NCBI RefSeq assembly: GCF_038397775.1
Contig: NZ_CP151650.1
Span: 186,001-250,000, forward strand
Origin: Pseudomonas sp. RC10
GTDB taxonomy: Bacteria; Pseudomonadota; Gammaproteobacteria; Pseudomonadales; Pseudomonadaceae
Direction: 5' to 3'
DNA: 64,000 nt
Shown here: in pieces, positions 1-12,338 of the stretch
How the letters are laid out: each line of letters starts with the position of its first letter
Numbering within the stretch: the first letter of the stretch is position 1
Notes under the pieces: model-generated
Seen by the model: the letters and a program-made list of their open reading frames with translations, nothing else
What the model was told of the DNA's origin: nothing
The model's database searches: none
Made by a program: the position numbers and the translations under genes

Positions 1-167
1 GCGGCTCGCTGGAAATCGGTTTTAACGTGAGTTATCTGCTTGACGTTCTCGGTGTCATGACCACCGAACAAGTGCGCCTCATTCTGTCCGACTCCAATAG
101 CAGTGCACTGGTGCAAGAATCCGGCAACGATGATTCTGCATATGTCGTCATGCCGATGCGCCTGTAA
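1..167 (+). CDS. dnaN: DNA polymerase III beta sliding clamp, C-terminal fragment
   Basis: This is the 3' end of dnaN, cut by the window edge; the reading frame begins at base 3. The visible 54 residues include [13 protein letters not shown] and end in YVVMPMRL, the conserved C-terminus of the beta clamp that contributes to the hydrophobic pocket binding polymerase and other clamp partners. The clamp encircles DNA and gives polymerase III its processivity. recF begins 14 bp after the stop, the usual dnaN-recF-gyrB order next to a gammaproteobacterial origin. Identity is secure although most of the gene lies outside the window. Confidence 0.95.
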   Translation, partial: GSLEIGFNVSYLLDVLGVMTTEQVRLILSDSNSSALVQESGNDDSAYVVMPMRL

Positions 168-181
168 CCAGCTGCCACTCG

Positions 182-3707
<3,526 letters not shown>

Positions 3708-3749
3708 CGCGGTCATTGCTGTATCGCTGGGTGATTTAAGCCCGGCAAT

Positions 3750-3777
3750 AAAAACCGGCCATGTGCCGGTTTTTTTT
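3750..3777 (+). terminator. Rho-independent terminator after gyrB
   Basis: The arms AAAACCGGC and GCCGGTTTT form a GC-rich stem with a short loop, followed by a run of eight or more T. It lies about 45 bp after the gyrB stop and should end the recF-gyrB transcript. Confidence 0.85.
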
Positions 3778-3793
3778 GAACACTTCATTCGTA

Positions 3794-3809
3794 TGTTCCA
3801 CGTGGAACA
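3794..3809. other. parS centromere site 3 (downstream of gyrB)
   Basis: The sequence TGTTCCACGTGGAACA is a perfect palindrome identical to site 2. It is intergenic, just after the gyrB terminator and at the left edge of the accessory exopolysaccharide block. Confidence 0.93.
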
Positions 3810-4432
3810 TTGCGCGGGCGTTTCAGATCTGGACAGCGTTTGATCCAGATATCGAACAGGAGATAAAGCTCACGAACGGAGACACCCGATTTAGAGGACC
3901 CGCTCAAGTATGACTGTATTGATGAATTTACACTCTCAGTTGGCCGTGTCTCAATATTGTTACGGGCTTATGGACCGTCCGTCGATAGACTCCCACAAGT
4001 CATATTCCTCAAGCATACTCAGTCCGTCGAGCGATGCCGTCGGAGACATATCCTATTGTCCCGACGCACCCAATGGTCGCCGACGCAGTTCCCCGGATGC
4101 GACTGAAGTCGTGACGGATCAGCAGTCATCGGTTGTCCCGTGCGTCCCCGCTTTACGCATGGTTGATGTGAGAAATCCCATTTTGGTTTGCCACTTCCGA
4201 GTCACCTCGGTGCGGTAGCTATACCCAAAATTTGAATCCTGCCTGTTGTACCCGCTGCCATCGGACGAACCGAATGAGCAGTACGCCATCTGCCCTGCGA
4301 CACGCCTCGGCATGACTGGCTAAAAATCCCAGATCAAGATCGGCCCTACCGGAATGTCCGGACGTGCTACGGCTTCGCTTTGCTCTATTTCCATGTCCGT
4401 TTTTTGGCCCTGTCGCGTGAAAGGATGTGTGA
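3810..4432. other. Long leader region upstream of the exopolysaccharide locus
   Basis: About 620 bp separate parS site 3 from the first recognisable exopolysaccharide gene. I see no known protein, tRNA or riboswitch here. One possible small reading frame (3910-4218) is listed separately at low confidence. Short inverted repeats occur, for example CCGGA/TCCGG around 4350-4363, but no terminator and no clear sigma-54 or AlgU promoter. It most likely carries the promoter and a long 5' untranslated region of the exopolysaccharide operon. Confidence 0.5.
3910..4218 (+). CDS. Doubtful small hypothetical protein in the exopolysaccharide leader
   Basis: An open frame of 102 codons starts with ATG after a weak GAGG-like site about 11 bp upstream. 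The predicted product is rich in serine, has several cysteines, and shows no signal peptide, transmembrane segment or family motif that I recognise. Its composition does not resemble the neighbouring genes. It could equally be a chance open frame inside a long regulatory leader, and I favour that. It would be believable only if homologues with conserved protein sequence were found upstream of similar exopolysaccharide loci. Confidence 0.2.
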   Translation: MTVLMNLHSQLAVSQYCYGLMDRPSIDSHKSYSSSILSPSSDAVGDISYCPDAPNGRRRSSPDATEVVTDQQSSVVPCVPALRMVDVRNPILVCHFRVTSVR

Positions 4433-5593
4433 ATGATCAACCGCAAAAATCTCATGACGTTGCTCGTTTTTGTCCCCTTCCCGGTGGTCGCCATGGCGGG
4501 CAAACCTCAAAGCGTGGAACTGGGCGGATTTGATTTCACCCCAACGCTGAAAGTCAGCGAGTTTTACGACGACAACTTTCGAACCCTGCCGGACCACGAG
4601 GAGGCGTCATGGATCACCTCCGTGCGCCCGACGTTTGTGCTGGAAACCCAGACCCGTACCAGCGGTTATCAGCTGGAATATGCCGTTGATAGTCGTACCT
4701 ATCAGGATCACCCCGAAGCTGATCATGTTGATCAGTCCCTCATCGGTCGTAGCGTCATGGAATTCGACGCGCGCAATCGGCTGAGCGGAGAGCTCGGTTA
4801 TCGACGTGCCGAAGACACGGTGCAAACCGCCGAGCCGCGCGAGAACGACAAGTACACCCTGAAGAATGGCAAGCTCGGCTACACCTACGGTGCGCGAACG
4901 GCGATGAACCAGCTTGAGGTCTCGGCGGAGTACCAAGAGCTGCGCTATCGCAACAGCGGCACGCTCAACGACGACAAAGAACACGACACCAGGACTTACA
5001 TCGGCACCTGGTATCACCGCCTTGGCGGCCAGACTCGAACGCTGGTGGAGATACGCCACAGCGATTTCGATTACGTCCTCTCTGACAGCCCGCGCAACAG
5101 CACCGGCGACGCGGCCCTTGTCGGTGTGACGCGTGACATCACCGCCAAGCTCAGTGGCAGCGTGCGCGTGGGCTACGAGCGCAAGAACTTCGACAACAGC
5201 GACGTGAACGACTACAGCAGCCCGACGTGGGAGGCCAACGTCGAGTACAAGCCGCGCACGTATTCCACGTTTTCAATCAAGGCGAGCAAAGCCTTCGAGG
5301 AAGGGGACGATGGCGCAAACACCGTTCACGACACCAGTACGCGTTTGGGTTGGCGACACACCTGGACGCCTTGGGTTGCCACTGACGTGCACTACCGCTA
5401 CGCCGACCTGGAATACCTGGGCGTGGGAGGCCGTGACGACAAGCTGAATGACTACGGCGCATCGGTTATCTACTCACCCACCCGATGGGCCGAGGTCTCG
5501 CTCGGGTATCAGCGGTGGAAGAACGACTCTGATCTCAGCGATCAGACCTACACCCGCAACGTGTACATGCTGACGGTCGCCCTGAGTCTATAG
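4433..5593 (+). CDS. Outer-membrane beta-barrel protein of the exopolysaccharide locus
   Basis: The 386-residue product starts with a signal peptide (basic MINRKN, hydrophobic LMTLLVFVPFPVVA, likely cleavage after AMA). The rest shows the alternating polar/hydrophobic pattern of amphipathic beta-strands with repeated aromatic ends (for example TRTLVEIRHSDFDYVL, WAEVSLGYQRWKND) and a C-terminal strand ending in hydrophobic residues (VYMLTVALSL). This fits the outer-membrane beta-barrel proteins commonly encoded beside export genes in proteobacterial exopolysaccharide loci. An AAAGGA ribosome site precedes the ATG. It leads an operon with the export protein 45 bp downstream. It may form or assist an outer-membrane export pore, which is inference. 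Confidence 0.75.
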   Translation: MINRKNLMTLLVFVPFPVVAMAGKPQSVELGGFDFTPTLKVSEFYDDNFRTLPDHEEASWITSVRPTFVLETQTRTSGYQLEYAVDSRTYQDHPEADHVDQSLIGRSVMEFDARNRLSGELGYRRAEDTVQTAEPRENDKYTLKNGKLGYTYGARTAMNQLEVSAEYQELRYRNSGTLNDDKEHDTRTYIGTWYHRLGGQTRTLVEIRHSDFDYVLSDSPRNSTGDAALVGVTRDITAKLSGSVRVGYERKNFDNSDVNDYSSPTWEANVEYKPRTYSTFSIKASKAFEEGDDGANTVHDTSTRLGWRHTWTPWVATDVHYRYADLEYLGVGGRDDKLNDYGASVIYSPTRWAEVSLGYQRWKNDSDLSDQTYTRNVYMLTVALSL

Positions 5594-5638
5594 GGGCACC
5601 CGGTCGCAAGCGTTTCATTCAGGAAAGGAGGTGCCCTC

Positions 5639-6166
5639 ATGTCTGTACGTCAAATCATGATCGCCGCGATGTTGCTGGTCTGTAGCGCATCGACGTGGGC
5701 GGCGGCGCAGTACCAACTAAGCTCCGGCGATACGATCGCCATCAACGTATTCGGGGAAAACGACCTCACTTTCAAGGAGATCGTCCTTAACGATGCCGGC
5801 GCGTTCAGCTACCCGTTTCTCGGGGAAGTCGTTGCGAAGGGCATGACCCCAACGGCCGTCGAACAATTGATCACCACCAGGCTCAAGGACGGCTATCTGG
5901 TGAATCCGCGAGTGTCGGTCAGCGTGCTCAAGTACCGGCCGTTTTTCATTGGCGGCGAGGTCAAGTTGCCAGGCGGCTATCCATTCCAGCCAGGGCTGAC
6001 GCTCGACCGGGCAATTGCACTGGCAGGCGGCTTGACCGAGCGGGCCTCTGACAAACGCATCACGTTGGTCCGTGGCTCCGACTTAAAACGCAACGAGATC
6101 AAGGCAACGCTGAGCACCCTGGTTGAACCAGGTGACACCATTAACATCGATCAGGGGTTCTTTTGA
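5639..6166 (+). CDS. Polysaccharide export protein (Wza/GumB-like, short form)
   Basis: This 175-residue protein has a signal peptide (MSVRQIMIAAMLLVCSASTWAAA). A polysaccharide-export domain follows, beginning YQLSSGDTIAINVFGENDLTF and including GAFSYPFLGEVVAKGMTP; after it comes an SLBB-like segment (FFIGGEVKLPGGYPFQPGLTLDRAIALAGG). This is the short GumB-like form rather than full-length Wza. No canonical lipobox is seen: the only early cysteine is in LLVCSAS, which fits the pattern poorly. A strong AAAGGAGG ribosome site is present. Its stop overlaps or abuts the start of the co-polymerase gene, typical of the export/co-polymerase pair that moves polymer through periplasm and outer membrane. 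Confidence 0.88.
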   Translation: MSVRQIMIAAMLLVCSASTWAAAQYQLSSGDTIAINVFGENDLTFKEIVLNDAGAFSYPFLGEVVAKGMTPTAVEQLITTRLKDGYLVNPRVSVSVLKYRPFFIGGEVKLPGGYPFQPGLTLDRAIALAGGLTERASDKRITLVRGSDLKRNEIKATLSTLVEPGDTINIDQGFF

Positions 6167-6168
6167 TC

Positions 6169-8397
6169 ATGGGCCAGATCAGCATTAGCAGAAGAAACGA
6201 TATTCCACGGTATCCCGCCGGCATGCCCGATGAGGACAAGGATTTCATCGATTCGCGCAAGATCGGTCAGACGCTGTGGTCGAGCAAATGGAGCATTCTG
6301 ACCCTCACCCTCCTCGCGGTAATACTGGCCGCAGCGTTGATGCAGACAGTCACGCCTATGTTTCGCGCGGTGGCATCCCTGGTGATCGAACCCAAGGGCA
6401 CGTCGGTGATCACTTTTCAGCCGCCTGCCGATCCCAACAACCCCACCAGCGATTACCTGCAAACGCAGCTGAGCTTGATCCAGAGTCGCGGCGTGGCAGA
6501 ACGCGCGGTGCGCCAACTCAATCTGACGCAACACCCCGAGTTCGACCCGCGCCAACGGCCTTACCTGATGACGCGCTTCAAGGCGATGGTCTCTTCACTG
6601 TCGCCGGGGATGTTCCCGGCGACGTGGAGCAAAGGGGAGGTGCTGACCCCGACGCAAGTGTTCGATGCCGCCGTGGCGGAATTGATGGAACACACGTCGG
6701 TGGGCTCGGTGGGCAAGAGTCAGTTGGTAACGATCGGGGTCACGCTGGAGGACAAGCAAACGGCAGCCGCAGCGGCCAACGCATTGGCTCGGGGCTATCT
6801 GGACAGTCGGCTGGACGCGCAAGTGAATGACTCACTCAATGCCAGTCGCTGGATGGATTCGCGCGTGATCGAATTACGCACGCAGTTGCAGGAGGCCGAG
6901 AACAAGCTTCAGGCCTACAGGGATGCCGAAGGATTGGTGGACGTGGGGGGGGTCACAACGCTGACCGCCAATGAGTTATCCCGCACCAGCGATCGCATGA
7001 TCGATGCACGCCGTGAACGCGCCGAAGCCCAAAGTCAGTACCAACAAGTTCAGTCGATCAATGGCAAGGGGGCAGGTCAGCTTTCCACACTGCCCGCCGT
7101 GATCAACAACCCGGTGGTGCAGCAGTTCCAGGCCGATGTGGCGAAGGCGCAAGCGAAGGTTGATGAGCTGTCGAAACGCTACGGGGATCTGCACCCGAGC
7201 ATGGTCGCCGCGCGCTCCGATTTGGCGGCCGCCAAGGCGAGCATGGCGACGCAGGTGAATCAGGTCGTTGCCGGTTTGCAGAACAACTACCAACTGGCAC
7301 AAGCCAACGAGAGCGCACTGAGAACATCGGTGAATACCAGTCGTGCACAAATCCAGGACATCGCACGCAAAGAGTTCAAGCTGCGCGAATTGCAGCGGGA
7401 CGTGGACAGCAATCGCTCGCTGTACGAAACCTTCGTCAATCGCCTGCGGGAAACCACGGCGACATCCGACCTGGGTTCGACCAATGCGCGCATCGTCGAC
7501 GACGCCATCCCGCCGTTGATCCCGAACATGCCGCGCAAGTCACTGATTCTGTCGATTGCCGCGATTCTTGGCTTTGGCTTCGCGTGCGGGTTGTCACTGG
7601 TGCGTGACGCAATGAAGAACACCGTCAAATCCAGCGACGACGTTGAGAAGAAACTTCGCCTCCCGGTGCTGGGTGTGGTGCCGTTGCTGCAAAAGAAAAA
7701 TCGCGCACGGATCGCCCGGCAGTTCGAACACAACGACGATTCGGCATTCAGCGAAGCCATTCGAACGGCGCGAACGGGGGTCATGCTCAGCGACATCGAG
7801 GTGCGTCGCAACGTCGTGGTGATCACCTCCTCCGTGCCCGGTGAAGGGAAAAGCGCCATCGCAGTGAATCTCGCTTGCGCACTGGGACGCCTTGAGCGCG
7901 TGCTGTTGATCGAAGCGGATCTTCGTCGGCCAACGCTGGCGAAAAACCTCGGCTTGAGCAATGGCCATATTGGCCTGGCGAATCTGGTGAATGGCAGCGC
8001 TCGCAGCGGCGAATGCATTCAGCAAGTTGGCGACATGGATGTCCTGCCTGCCGGTGCCGTGCCGTCCAACCCGCTGGAGCTGCTCGCCTCTCCCCGCTTC
8101 AACAGTTTTCTGGAGTGGGCCAAGCAGCGTTACGACCGCATCATTATCGACTCCCCCGCCAGCCATTCGGTCAGCGATGCGGCGCTGCTGTGTGCATTGG
8201 CGGATGCGGTGTTGTACGTCGTGAAGTCCGACAGCTCGGCCACGCCCGTGGTGCAGCGCGGGGTCGGGCAATTGCTGCGCAATCGGGCGCCGGTGATTGG
8301 CGTAATTCTCAACCAGGTCTCGGCGGTCAATCTGCGCTACGACCATCAAGGCTATTACGGCTATCTGCCGGGTGAGGCCTATCAGGCAACGGTGTAA
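6169..8397 (+). CDS. Polysaccharide co-polymerase and tyrosine autokinase (Wzc/GumC-like)
   Basis: This 742-residue inner-membrane protein controls chain length and couples polymerisation to export. The N-terminal Wzz domain has a first membrane span near residue 45 and a long periplasmic coiled-coil region. A second span near residue 465 leads to a cytoplasmic BY-kinase domain. Walker A SSVPGEGKS is near residue 553, Walker A' LLIEADLRRP near 580, and Walker B RIIIDSPA near 656. The tail has a tyrosine cluster (RYDHQGYYGYLPGEAY), the expected autophosphorylation site. ATG 6169 is chosen over an overlapping TTG at 6163 because GGGG upstream is better spaced. Kinase and co-polymerase are fused, as in Gram-negative Wzc. 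Confidence 0.92.
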   Translation: MGQISISRRNDIPRYPAGMPDEDKDFIDSRKIGQTLWSSKWSILTLTLLAVILAAALMQTVTPMFRAVASLVIEPKGTSVITFQPPADPNNPTSDYLQTQLSLIQSRGVAERAVRQLNLTQHPEFDPRQRPYLMTRFKAMVSSLSPGMFPATWSKGEVLTPTQVFDAAVAELMEHTSVGSVGKSQLVTIGVTLEDKQTAAAAANALARGYLDSRLDAQVNDSLNASRWMDSRVIELRTQLQEAENKLQAYRDAEGLVDVGGVTTLTANELSRTSDRMIDARRERAEAQSQYQQVQSINGKGAGQLSTLPAVINNPVVQQFQADVAKAQAKVDELSKRYGDLHPSMVAARSDLAAAKASMATQVNQVVAGLQNNYQLAQANESALRTSVNTSRAQIQDIARKEFKLRELQRDVDSNRSLYETFVNRLRETTATSDLGSTNARIVDDAIPPLIPNMPRKSLILSIAAILGFGFACGLSLVRDAMKNTVKSSDDVEKKLRLPVLGVVPLLQKKNRARIARQFEHNDDSAFSEAIRTARTGVMLSDIEVRRNVVVITSSVPGEGKSAIAVNLACALGRLERVLLIEADLRRPTLAKNLGLSNGHIGLANLVNGSARSGECIQQVGDMDVLPAGAVPSNPLELLASPRFNSFLEWAKQRYDRIIIDSPASHSVSDAALLCALADAVLYVVKSDSSATPVVQRGVGQLLRNRAPVIGVILNQVSAVNLRYDHQGYYGYLPGEAYQATV

Positions 8398-8488
8398 CGG
8401 GATAACGGCGACTGTCGCTACTGGAAATCATCAGCTCAGCCTGGGCAACGAATTACAGGCCACGCGACGAACGCTTGGGAGTACCACC

Positions 8489-9880
8489 ATGCTTGCTCGA
8501 CGCTTACATCCTTCGGTCAACCGGAGAGGCTTGACGTTCTGGGGTCAGTGGATCAGCGCCACGGCCCTGTCCAATCTGACCATCTGCTACCTGGTCTACG
8601 ATCACTTCGGCCACATCCCCATTCCCTACCGCGTCCTTCTTCTGCTGGGGATGCTGGCGTCGGTGCCGATTTATTCGGCCCTGCACGTCTATCACAAGCG
8701 CTACGGCTACGGTCTTGGACTGCTGCGGTTGCTGGCTGCCTGGCTGGTGCTGATGGTGTCGCTGTCAGCCGTGGTGCTGGTCTGCCTCGACTATGCCAAT
8801 CTGGATCAGCCGCTGTTGGCGAAACTCGTCGGCTTTGGCTTCCTGGCGCAAGCGTGCAGCTACTTGCCATTGCGCTACCTGACCAATCTCCACGCCCGCT
8901 GGTTGCGTTTCGAACGCACGGCGCTGATCGTCGGCACCTGTCCCCTCGCCTACAGCCTGGCTCAGCAATTGCGTGAACGAGTGCCTGTGCTCGGCATGGT
9001 CGCGACCGGGGATGATGTCCCTCACGCCCCTGACGACGATGATCTTCCGGTGCTGGGCTCGTTGGAAGACCTCAATGATCTGGTGAGCCGAAGCAATATT
9101 CGTCGCGTGTACATCGCGATGCCATTGAGTAGGGCGGCACAGATAGAGGCGATTTACCTGGCCCTGCTCGACCTCAGCGTCGACGTGGTGTGGATTCCTG
9201 ATTTCAGCAGCATGATGCTGCTTAATCAGTCCATCTCGCAGATCGAGCGTTTCCCTGCGATCTACCTCAACGAAACCCCAATCAGTTCGCACCCGGCGGC
9301 AGCCTTGGGCAAGGAATTGTTCGACCGTTGCATTGCGTTGATGGCGTTGATCGTCCTGCTGCCCGTGATGCTGAGCGTGGCCGTTGCGGTGAAACTGTCG
9401 TCTCCCGGTCCGGTGTTTTTTCGTCAGCCGAGGCATGGATGTAATGGCCTGATCATCATGGTCTGGAAGTTTCGCTCCATGCGCTTACACGACGACACAT
9501 CAGTGAAACAAGCGACGCAAAATGACTCGCGCGTCACCCGCGTGGGTGCGTTCATTCGACGGACCTCCATCGACGAACTGCCCCAACTGATCAACGTGCT
9601 GCGCGGAGAAATGGCACTGGTCGGGCCGCGTCCTCACGCGGTCGCCCACAATCACTACTACGGCGACAAGATCCTTGCGTACATGGCGCGGCATAGGATC
9701 AAGCCGGGCATCACCGGCCTGGCGCAGATCAGTGGCTTGCGTGGCGAAACCGAGACCTTGGAAAAGATGCAGATGCGGATCGAAAAAGACCTCGCCTACA
9801 TCAATCACTGGTCGCTCTGGCTCGACATCAAGATTCTGCTGATCACCCCTTTCACCCTGTTCTCACGCAACATTTATTAA
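8489..9880 (+). CDS. Undecaprenyl-phosphate glucose phosphotransferase (WcaJ/GumD-like)
   Basis: This enzyme starts repeat-unit assembly by moving a hexose-1-phosphate, usually glucose, to undecaprenyl phosphate. The 463 residues contain four or five N-terminal membrane segments, a nucleotide-binding-like middle domain, and a C-terminal bacterial sugar-transferase domain. That domain shows SSPGPVFFRQPRHGCNG, VWKFRSMR, FIRRTSIDELPQLINVLRGE and MALVGPRPHAVAHN, all diagnostic. Start 8489 gives MLARRLHPSV with a GGGAG site; a longer frame from 8372 would overlap the kinase gene and has no support. Sugar specificity cannot be read directly from sequence; glucose is the usual substrate of this subfamily. 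Confidence 0.9.
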   Translation: MLARRLHPSVNRRGLTFWGQWISATALSNLTICYLVYDHFGHIPIPYRVLLLLGMLASVPIYSALHVYHKRYGYGLGLLRLLAAWLVLMVSLSAVVLVCLDYANLDQPLLAKLVGFGFLAQACSYLPLRYLTNLHARWLRFERTALIVGTCPLAYSLAQQLRERVPVLGMVATGDDVPHAPDDDDLPVLGSLEDLNDLVSRSNIRRVYIAMPLSRAAQIEAIYLALLDLSVDVVWIPDFSSMMLLNQSISQIERFPAIYLNETPISSHPAAALGKELFDRCIALMALIVLLPVMLSVAVAVKLSSPGPVFFRQPRHGCNGLIIMVWKFRSMRLHDDTSVKQATQNDSRVTRVGAFIRRTSIDELPQLINVLRGEMALVGPRPHAVAHNHYYGDKILAYMARHRIKPGITGLAQISGLRGETETLEKMQMRIEKDLAYINHWSLWLDIKILLITPFTLFSRNIY

Positions 9881-9905
9881 GCGCCTGCTGGCGAAGGAGA
9901 ACGGC

Positions 9906-11270
9906 ATGGCTGATCCCGAATTCACCGCTTCGGGTTTGCCCGGTACTGGGTGGCGCGGCGCGGTTCGACAGGTATGGCAGGCGCGGTTGGTGCGCAACAT
10001 CGCCACCACTATTTCCGGGAGCGCGGGGGCGCAGGCGATCAACCTGGCGTTGATCCCGGTGATCATGCGGATCTACGGGCCAGAGGCCTTTGGCGTGGTC
10101 GGCACCTTTCAAAGCCTCACTATCATCCTCATCCCGTGGTGTGCCCTCACCTACCCGATGTCGATCGTGCTGCCCCAATCGGAGCGCGATGCCCGGGGTT
10201 TGATTCGCTTGTCGCTGTGGGTGGCGGCGCTGATCTGCGGCATCACGGCCCTGCTCTTGTACGGCTGGGGTGAACAGGCCTCCCATGCTTTGGGCATCGA
10301 TCTGCTGATCCCCTACCTGATGTGGCTGCCTGTGGTCATGTTCAGTTCGGCCGTGCTGGAAATCACCCAGCAGTGGCTCTACCGAAATCAACGCTTCAAC
10401 CTCACCGCCCGCGCCGCTACGTTTCACGCCTTGATCTATAACGCGACGCGCACGGGCGCCGGTCTGATCATGGCGACGGCGCCGGTTCTGGTGATCACCA
10501 GTTCGCTCTATTACGTTATCCACAGCGCGTTGCTGCTGATCGGCATTCGCCTGCGACGTGAGCCGGGTTTGTTCAAGGCCTCGCCGGAAGCGTCGGACGA
10601 ACCCCATAAGACGCTGCGTCAGCTGGCGTCCGAATACCGGGACTTCCCACTCTTCCGTGCGCCTCAAGTCTTGATCAATGCCCTGTCGGTGCACATGCCG
10701 ACCTTGGTGCTGGCGTCCGCCTTCGGCGCCGTCCCGGCTGGCTTTTTCGCGCTGTGCCTGCAAGTGCTGGCCATGCCGAGCAACTTCATCGGCAAGGCCG
10801 TTGGCAGCGTGTATTACCCGCGCATCACCCAGGCGATTCATGCCCGAGAAGCTGTAACCGGTCTGTTGCTGCGTGGCGTGATGGGCATGTCGCTGGCGGG
10901 TTTGGTGCCTTTTGCGGCGCTGGTGATTGCCGGGCCATGGCTGTTCGATCTGGCATTCGGCGGGCAATGGCACACTGCTGGGGAGTACGCACGATGGCTG
11001 GCGATTTCTGAATTTGCCGGATTCATCGGTGGCCCTTGTCTGGTGGCCATCCCCGCGCTTTCGCTGCAAAAAACGTTTCTGGTGTTCGAAATCGTCAGCA
11101 CCAGTCTGCGTATTTCGGCGGTGATGGCGGGTGCGTTTTTCTTCAAGGATGCACTGGCAGTGGTCACGGCCTTCGCCGCCGCGAACGTGCTAATCAACCT
11201 GTCGATGATTGTGATCGTGCTGATCGAAGGGCGGCTTTGGCATCGCCGTCTTCAGGCGGCACACCCCTGA
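9906..11270 (+). CDS. Wzx-type polysaccharide repeat-unit flippase
   Basis: This is a 454-residue integral membrane protein with about twelve to fourteen hydrophobic segments and few charged residues between them, typical of the MOP/PST flippases that turn lipid-linked repeat units across the inner membrane. The N-terminal region (ATTISGSAGAQAINLALIPVIMRIYGPEAFGVVG) is characteristic of oligosaccharide flippases. A GAAGGAGA ribosome site lies before ATG 9906, 25 bp after the sugar-transferase gene. It belongs to the same operon as the co-polymerase and the Wzy-like polymerase, giving a full Wzx/Wzy pathway. Confidence 0.88.
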   Translation: MADPEFTASGLPGTGWRGAVRQVWQARLVRNIATTISGSAGAQAINLALIPVIMRIYGPEAFGVVGTFQSLTIILIPWCALTYPMSIVLPQSERDARGLIRLSLWVAALICGITALLLYGWGEQASHALGIDLLIPYLMWLPVVMFSSAVLEITQQWLYRNQRFNLTARAATFHALIYNATRTGAGLIMATAPVLVITSSLYYVIHSALLLIGIRLRREPGLFKASPEASDEPHKTLRQLASEYRDFPLFRAPQVLINALSVHMPTLVLASAFGAVPAGFFALCLQVLAMPSNFIGKAVGSVYYPRITQAIHAREAVTGLLLRGVMGMSLAGLVPFAALVIAGPWLFDLAFGGQWHTAGEYARWLAISEFAGFIGGPCLVAIPALSLQKTFLVFEIVSTSLRISAVMAGAFFFKDALAVVTAFAAANVLINLSMIVIVLIEGRLWHRRLQAAHP

Positions 11271-11347
11271 CCTAAAAAAACGGTTTTTTCCGATTCGGGC
11301 GGCAGCTACGCCTGCCGTTCGCTCATCCCTCTTGAGGCTCTGCACCC

Positions 11348-12289
11348 ATGAATACTGAAAAGGTTTGCGCGATCATCCTCAACTGGAACGGCGCCGAGCA
11401 GACGCTCAATTGCATCCGCTCGATTGAGGCCTGTGGTTCGATTCCGGTGATCGTCATCGATAACGACTCCCATGCTTCCGATTACAAAAAGTTGCTGAGT
11501 GACATGGTGCAGCGGGATGTCACCGACACGCTCATCACCACGCAAGATGAGATCGCTCACGAATCCCGCCGGTATGACCGCTGCTTGATCCGGAACAACG
11601 GCAACCACGGTTACGCCGGAGGCAATAATGTCGGCATCGCTTACGCGGCCCGCGCCGGGTACGACTATTTCTGGATTCTGAACAACGACATCACCGTCGA
11701 ACCCGGTGCGCTGGAACGGCTGCTCGACACGATGCACAGCGATCCTTATTGCGGATTCAGCGCGTCCGTTCTGGTCTACGCCGACAACCCGGACATGGTT
11801 CAGTGCGTGGGCGGCGGCACGGTGTACCCATGGTTGGGCAAGACCAAACTGATCGGCAAGAAAGCCGAACGCTCCCAACTGCCGCAGCTCAATTTGCCCA
11901 CACCCGATTATTTGATGGGGGCGTCGATGCTGGTGTCCCGCCGGGTGGTTGAAGAAGTGGGCCTCATGGACGAGCGCTACTTCATGTACTCCGAAGAAGT
12001 GGACTGGCAACGGCGTGCAGCGGCCCGAGGTATTTCTTGCCAAGTCGCGCTGGGCAGTTTCGCCCGGCATGGCGACAGCGGCAGCACCAAAGGTAAAAGC
12101 CACCTGTACCATTTTTACCGGAACCGTGCCGCCATCATGTACAACCGCAAATTCCACTCCACTGCATGTTGCGTCGTTTCCTCGCTGGCGCTGGCGTCGA
12201 TCACCGTGCTGCAAAACAGCCGTAGTCTGAAAAACATTCGCTATGGCCTGAAAGGCATCAGCGAGGGGTTCGCGTTTTCCTGGCGCTGA
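11348..12289 (+). CDS. Glycosyltransferase family 2
   Basis: This 313-residue GT-A enzyme resembles rhamnosyltransferase-like GT2 proteins. Visible motifs are CAIILNWNGAEQTLNCIRSI at the N-terminus, VIVIDNDS, GNHGYAGGNNVGI, the metal-binding WILNNDITVEPG, and MGASMLVSRRVVEEVGLMDE followed by FMYSEEVDWQRRA. It probably adds one sugar to the lipid-linked repeat unit; donor and linkage cannot be told. The gap from the flippase gene is 77 bp and contains a small inverted repeat (CGGCAG/CTGCCG). It and the GT26 enzyme are the only non-initiating glycosyltransferases visible, so the repeat unit is probably short. Confidence 0.88.
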   Translation: MNTEKVCAIILNWNGAEQTLNCIRSIEACGSIPVIVIDNDSHASDYKKLLSDMVQRDVTDTLITTQDEIAHESRRYDRCLIRNNGNHGYAGGNNVGIAYAARAGYDYFWILNNDITVEPGALERLLDTMHSDPYCGFSASVLVYADNPDMVQCVGGGTVYPWLGKTKLIGKKAERSQLPQLNLPTPDYLMGASMLVSRRVVEEVGLMDERYFMYSEEVDWQRRAAARGISCQVALGSFARHGDSGSTKGKSHLYHFYRNRAAIMYNRKFHSTACCVVSSLALASITVLQNSRSLKNIRYGLKGISEGFAFSWR

Positions 12290-12338
12290 AGGGCTAACCC
12301 GCTGCCTTGCCTGGCTTCTCCCATGAAGGTATTTCGTC

